Shown: positions 59,801 through 64,000 of the stretch, one piece after another
How the letters are laid out: each line of letters begins with the position of its first letter
Position numbering within the stretch: position 1 is the first letter of the stretch
NCBI RefSeq assembly: GCF_030253575.1
Contig: NC_080559.1
Coordinates: forward strand, 33,227,501-33,291,500
From: Rhododendron vialii
Lineage: Eukaryota; Streptophyta; Magnoliopsida; Ericales; Ericaceae
DNA length: 64,000 nucleotides
Direction: 5' to 3'
Made by a program: the position numbers and the translations under genes
Notes under the pieces: generated by a model
The model's input: only the letters and a program-made list of their open reading frames with translations
Databases searched by the model: none
Told to the model about the DNA's origin: nothing

Positions 59801-60723
59801 ACATACCCTAAAGTAACAAACTAGGTTTGTTGCTTTTGCACATATTCTGCTTGGTTTGTGCCGTCAGTTTGACTCGGATCTTTGAAGCCTCTAAGCACCT
59901 AGTGAGTCATTGTGTCCACATATTACATTGTAACTGCTGAATCTATTGAGTATCAGATTGCTTGGGATGAAAAAAAAATAAAAACAAATCCACCCCTCTA
60001 AATTAACCCTTTAGATATTAATTAGCCTTCTAAATTGCCCAATAATGAGTTCAATACGCAGCTATGTATAGCTTAGAATGTGATTGAGTTGGTTCTAACT
60101 TCAGGAAGTCTTTGCTACCCTAGGAGTTCCCTTTGTTCTGCTTTTTAACCCTGTAATTCCTCTCTTCTTTCTAATTTGGTGTGGACCTTGTTTAGTACAT
60201 GGCAGGTTTTTGTGTTGGACTCTCAAGGGTATCCAATATCCCCTTGGTCCATGTTTTTTAGTTTGTTTTTTTCTCAATGAAAAGCAACTTACCAAAACAA
60301 ACTTGTACTAAAGCTCATTGAGTGGGCTCGTGTAGCGCGTCGAGGATCAAAACCACTCACTCACACAGGAATTGGGAGAAAACATAACTATTATTGGATC
60401 ATATGCAATAAAATTACAAAAAAAAGACGCTCTAGAGGAGCACTCCTTTGAGCTCGACTCCCTCTGGTTATCTCTCACCCTCATCACAAATCTCGCCTTG
60501 GGTGAATCTTGATGATGAAACGGCTTTTGATTATTTAATGAAGTGTGGAGAGCCCAATGAACGAGTACCATAGAACTAGGTATGTGTGCATCAAACGGAA
60601 CATAGAATGTGTAAATGGGCGTGAAAACGAACATTAGCCTTTGTCGCTCCAATGATCTTTGAATCGGCCTCCCTTCGACTGACTTTTAATAAATAAAATT
60701 TCATTATTTTAATTGGTCGTTTC

Positions 60724-61344
60724 CATCATCTTTTAATACAATTAAAACCTTATTTATCATTATATAATTGGTCTCAATCCGATTTAAAATAAAAACAATA
60801 CGAGCGTTTTATTGAAAGAATTTGTTTTTCAACCAATTGAGGATAAAATGGTCATGTATTTTGATGTAAAAATTATATTTCATTGGAACTAATTAGGTAG
60901 GAAATTAGATTGGACAAGCCTTCTAACGGTTCAATCCACGACCAAATTGGAGTTCGGGAGCGTCTGGGGCAAGTCCACAAATTGGAATTGTTTGCAAGGT
61001 TCAGGATGCGCCCGGGGCGCATTGTAATGCGCCTGGGCGCAAAGGAGGGCGCCTGAGGCGCATTTTTTGCTGCATAACATGTTAAACTTTGCGGACTTGC
61101 CCCGGGCACTCCCGAACTCCAATTTTCGCGTGCTTTGAACCGTTAGAAAGCTTGTCCAATTTACTTTCTAGCCCAAGTAGTTTGGATAAAAAAATCATTT
61201 GTATATCTAATGAAGTGACCATTTTACCCTCGATGGGTCAAAATATGATTCGTTCCTTTAAAACGCGTGTATGTTTCTCATTTTAAATTGGATCAAGACC
61301 CATTATATATCAATAAATAGTGTTTTTAAAGTACTATAACATGG
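60724..61344. repeat. Long inverted repeat, copy 7
   Basis: Full arms. The loop holds GCGCCCGGGGCGC, GCGCCTGGGCGC and GCGCCTGAGGCGC in a row. Confidence 0.8.
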
Positions 61345-61891
61345 CGGGATCCAACCATAAATGGGAGTTGAACATATAGTTTCTCTTTCCCCACATTGGA
61401 CCAACCGACATTCTTGCTTGCGATTGGTATTTTTTTTGGAAGCGTCAATCTGAATGATACATTGTTTGGCAACAACTATAAATGTGTTTTGAATCAGAAT
61501 GATGTATTTCTATGTGAAGTGTTGGTGCATTGGTATGCCTCTTGGCTGTTTTATGAAAAACTGAATGTCTATTTCAGTAGTTCATTACATCAAAAAAGAA
61601 AAACGTACTAAGGCGCATTACAGAAAGGGAAAAAATAGGATGTGCCTAGGGAGCAATTCAATTGCGCCTAAGACATATTAAAAAAAAGAAAAGAAATTCT
61701 GGGTGTGCCCAGCCGGGGCGCGACTTAAATGTGCCTTACGAAAAGAGTGCAAATTAATCAGGATGCACGCCCGAGACGCATGCGATGCAAATTTTTTTTG
61801 ACTGGTTGGTTTTAGTCCTGGTTGGCTGGAGACTATAAAAGGCCAGCCTTTAAACATTAATTAGTGTAAGGATTTTTCAAGCAAAAGAGAC

Positions 61892-62014
61892 TTACTCGCG
61901 GACGCGTCGAATTACACTTGGCCGTGTCGAATTACATTCTCTTGTCTTCTTCATGCTTTTTGGCCACGTTGAATTACACTTGGTCGCTTTGAATTACTTG
62001 TGGACGCGTTGAAT
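61892..62014. repeat. Remnant of GGCCGC-AATT repeats
   Basis: Matches the part of 4440-4670 with GGACGCGTCGAATTACACTT and CATTCTCTTGT. It marks a unit where the segment known from 3686-4890 has been largely deleted. Confidence 0.7.
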
Positions 62015-62207
62015 GAACCTTGTGGACACTCTTACAGAATGAACGAGTACCATAGAACTAGGGATGTGTGCGTCAAACGGAACTTAGAATGTGTAAATGG
62101 GCGTGAAAACGAACTTTAGCCTTTGTCGCTCCAATGATCTTTGAATCAGTCTCCCTTCGACCGACTTTTCATGAATAAAATTTCATTATTTTAATTGGTC
62201 ATTTTTA

Positions 62208-62826
62208 TCATCTTTTAATACAGTTAAAACCTTATTTATCATTATATAATTGGTCTTTATCCGATTTATAATAAAAATGATACAAGCGTTTTATTGAAAG
62301 AATTTGTTTTTCGACCAATTGAGGGTAAAATGGTCATGTATTTTGATGTAAAAATTATATTTCATTGGAACCAATTAGGTAGGAAATTAGATTGGACAAG
62401 CCTTCTAACGGTTCGATCCACGACCTAATTGGAGTTCAGGAGTGTTTGGGGCAAGTCCGCAAAGTTGGAATTGTTTGCAAGGTTCAGGATGCGCCCGAGG
62501 CACATTGTATTGTGCCTGGGCGCAAAGGAGGGCGCCTGAGGCGCAATTTTTGCTGCATAACATGTTAAACTTTGCGGACTTGCCCCGGGTGCTCCCGAAC
62601 TCCAATTTTCACGTGCTATAAACTGTTAGAAAGCTTGTCCAATTTACTTTCTAGCCCAAGTAGTTTGGATAAAAAAAACCATTTGTATATCTAATGAAGT
62701 GACCATTTTTCCCTCGATGGGTCAAAATATGATTCGTTCCGCAAAACGTGTGCATGTTTCTCATTTTAAATTGGATCAAGATCCATTATATATCAATAAA
62801 TAGTGTTTTTAAAGTACTAAAAGATG
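62208..62826. repeat. Long inverted repeat, copy 8
   Basis: Full arms. Loop palindromes are partly changed (GCGCCCGAGGCAC). Confidence 0.8.
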
Positions 62827-63364
62827 GCGGGATCCAACCATAAATGGGAGTTGAGCATATAATTTCACTTTCCCGACATTGAACCAAGCGATATTCTCGC
62901 TTGCTAGTGGTATTTTTTTTGGAAGCATCAATCTGAACGATACATTGTTTGGCAACAACTATAAATGTGTTTTGAATCAGAATGATGGATTTCATTGTGA
63001 AATGTTCGTGCATTGGTATGCCTCTTGGCTGTTTTATGAAAAACTGAATGTCTATTTCAGTAGTTAATTACATCAAAAAAGAAAAACGTACTGAATGCTC
63101 CCAAGGCGCAATACATATGCGCCCAAGGCGCATTACAGAAAGGGAAAAAATTTGAAGTGCCCAGGGAGCAATTCAATTGCGCCTGAGACACATTACAAAA
63201 AAGAATAAATTCTGGGTGCGCCAGCCGGGGCGCGACTAAAAAAGCCTTACGAAAAGAGTGCAAATTAAACAGATTGCACGCCGTTGGCGCAATTCAAATA
63301 TGCCGGAGGCGCATGTGATGTAATTTTTTTTTTACTGGTTCGTTTTTGTACTGGTTGGCTGGAG

Positions 63365-64000
63365 ACTATAAAAGGCCAGCCTTTAAACATTATTTAGTGT
63401 AAGGATTTTTCAAGCAAAAGAGACGCACAAGAAGCTAGTGCGAAGGGTTTCCAAGAGTTCCATCCGTGAAGATTTCATTGAACATAGACTTATGGTGTTA
63501 CATATTTGCCCATGAACTAGATGGTGGCATCTTTCTTGTTGTTCTTATTTCGGCTTCTGCGTTTACGAAATCTTGATTCTGTCCTTGCTGGTACCCGTAT
63601 GCAAACAGAAAGATTCAAACTTTTCTTGTTTTCTTGCATTGTCCAAATGAATTAAAAACAAGGGAAGAAGAGAACTTTAATTGATGAGATATATAATAAT
63701 AATAATGTTAAGTGCAATAAAGAATAAGAACTTACGTCGTGTGATTTTGAAAGAAGAAGTTTGGTTTTGCCCCAGAACCGAACGACAATGTTCTTCTTGC
63801 AAAATTTTCTGCTGCTGCAATAATCTTTCTCCGTTGCGTTGATTCTTTTTGGTTTTGGTCATCTAGGGAAGAAGAAGAAGATGAAAGAATTACACTTGGC
63901 CGCAAACAATTCCTTATGGCCTCGAATTAGGCTTGTGCTAAAAACCCATCCACCTACGGACCCGACCCGACCCGAAGGGTCTCGGGCAGGTCTAACATGT
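63365..64000 (+). repeat. Array unit 9b, runs off the window
   Basis: After the leader it carries the same PPR-replacing segment as unit 2, starting at about 63484, up to the window end. So units 2 and 9b share one arrangement while those between have PPR. Confidence 0.75.
63928..64000. mobile_element. hAT-type MITE, paralogue, cut by window end
   Basis: Begins TAGGCTTGTGC at the same site as the MITE at 4137, then CCCGACCCGA repeats. It sits in the same surrounding sequence, so it was copied with the array segment rather than inserted twice. Confidence 0.7.

Larger units (their letters stand above)
57669..61831 (+). repeat. Tandem array unit 8 (4.2 kb), typical
   Basis: Same order as unit 7, about 4.28 kb further on when measured U2 to U2. 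Its last part has lost about 45 bp of the second GCGCC spacer (about 61610) and a further stretch near 61770. Confidence 0.85.
61832..63364 (+). repeat. Partial array unit 9a (1.5 kb)
   Basis: The leader breaks off at about 61891 into GGCCGC-AATT repeats, then joins at about 62015 the GAACCTTGTGGACAC sequence that precedes the inverted repeat. PPR and U2 are absent. Confidence 0.75.

Overview
The window is nuclear DNA of a flowering plant. The evidence is plant-type U2 snRNA loci with the plant upstream sequence element, PLS-class PPR and CHX-type cation/H+ exchanger pseudogenes, a Tat-lineage Ty3/Gypsy retroelement and plant mobile domain (PMD) genes. I cannot name the species. I see no host protein gene that is clearly intact.

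The backbone is a degenerate direct tandem array with a period of about 4.0-4.4 kb (roughly nine units, some rearranged). A typical unit reads, left to right: a TATA-bearing leader; a broken PPR fragment; a spacer rich in GCGCCTGAGGCGC-like motifs; a U2 snRNA locus on the minus strand with its promoter; low-complexity C/A tracts; a ~620-bp long inverted repeat; and a second GCGCC-rich spacer that is a diverged direct copy of the first. Seven U2 loci are present. Three or four are near full length (~196 nt) with USE and TATA boxes correctly spaced for Pol II. Six of the seven share a T-to-A change in the segment of U2 that pairs with the U6 catalytic AGC triad.

A ~2.2-kb block (about 10.2-12.39 kb and again 38.6-40.74 kb) carries a tRNA-like Pol III promoter, a minus-strand SINE, a fold-back array of 20-bp GGCCGC repeats and the end of a CHX gene. 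In the right copy the CHX pseudogene continues to 43.2 kb.

The fourth U2 locus is split by a very young 24.2-kb LTR retroelement (13951-38133, target duplication ATACT, 1985-bp LTRs with about five differences). The element reads on the minus strand: gag, protease, RT, RNase H, archaeal-type RNase H, integrase. Between integrase and its 3' LTR lie two antisense genes with GT-AG introns, one PMD-like and one possibly DUF7745-like. A short palindrome, TGGCGTACGCCA, is scattered through its LTRs, spacers and one antisense exon. A 3.4-kb TG...CA unit with a 5-bp target duplication, probably a solo LTR, is nested in its leader/gag start. A second probable solo LTR (1001 bp) interrupts the fourth PPR fragment. 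A 225-bp hAT-type MITE with an 8-bp target duplication lies at 4137, and its paralogue starts at 63928.

The stretches between listed features inside array units are AT-rich, non-coding spacer in which I see no further gene.
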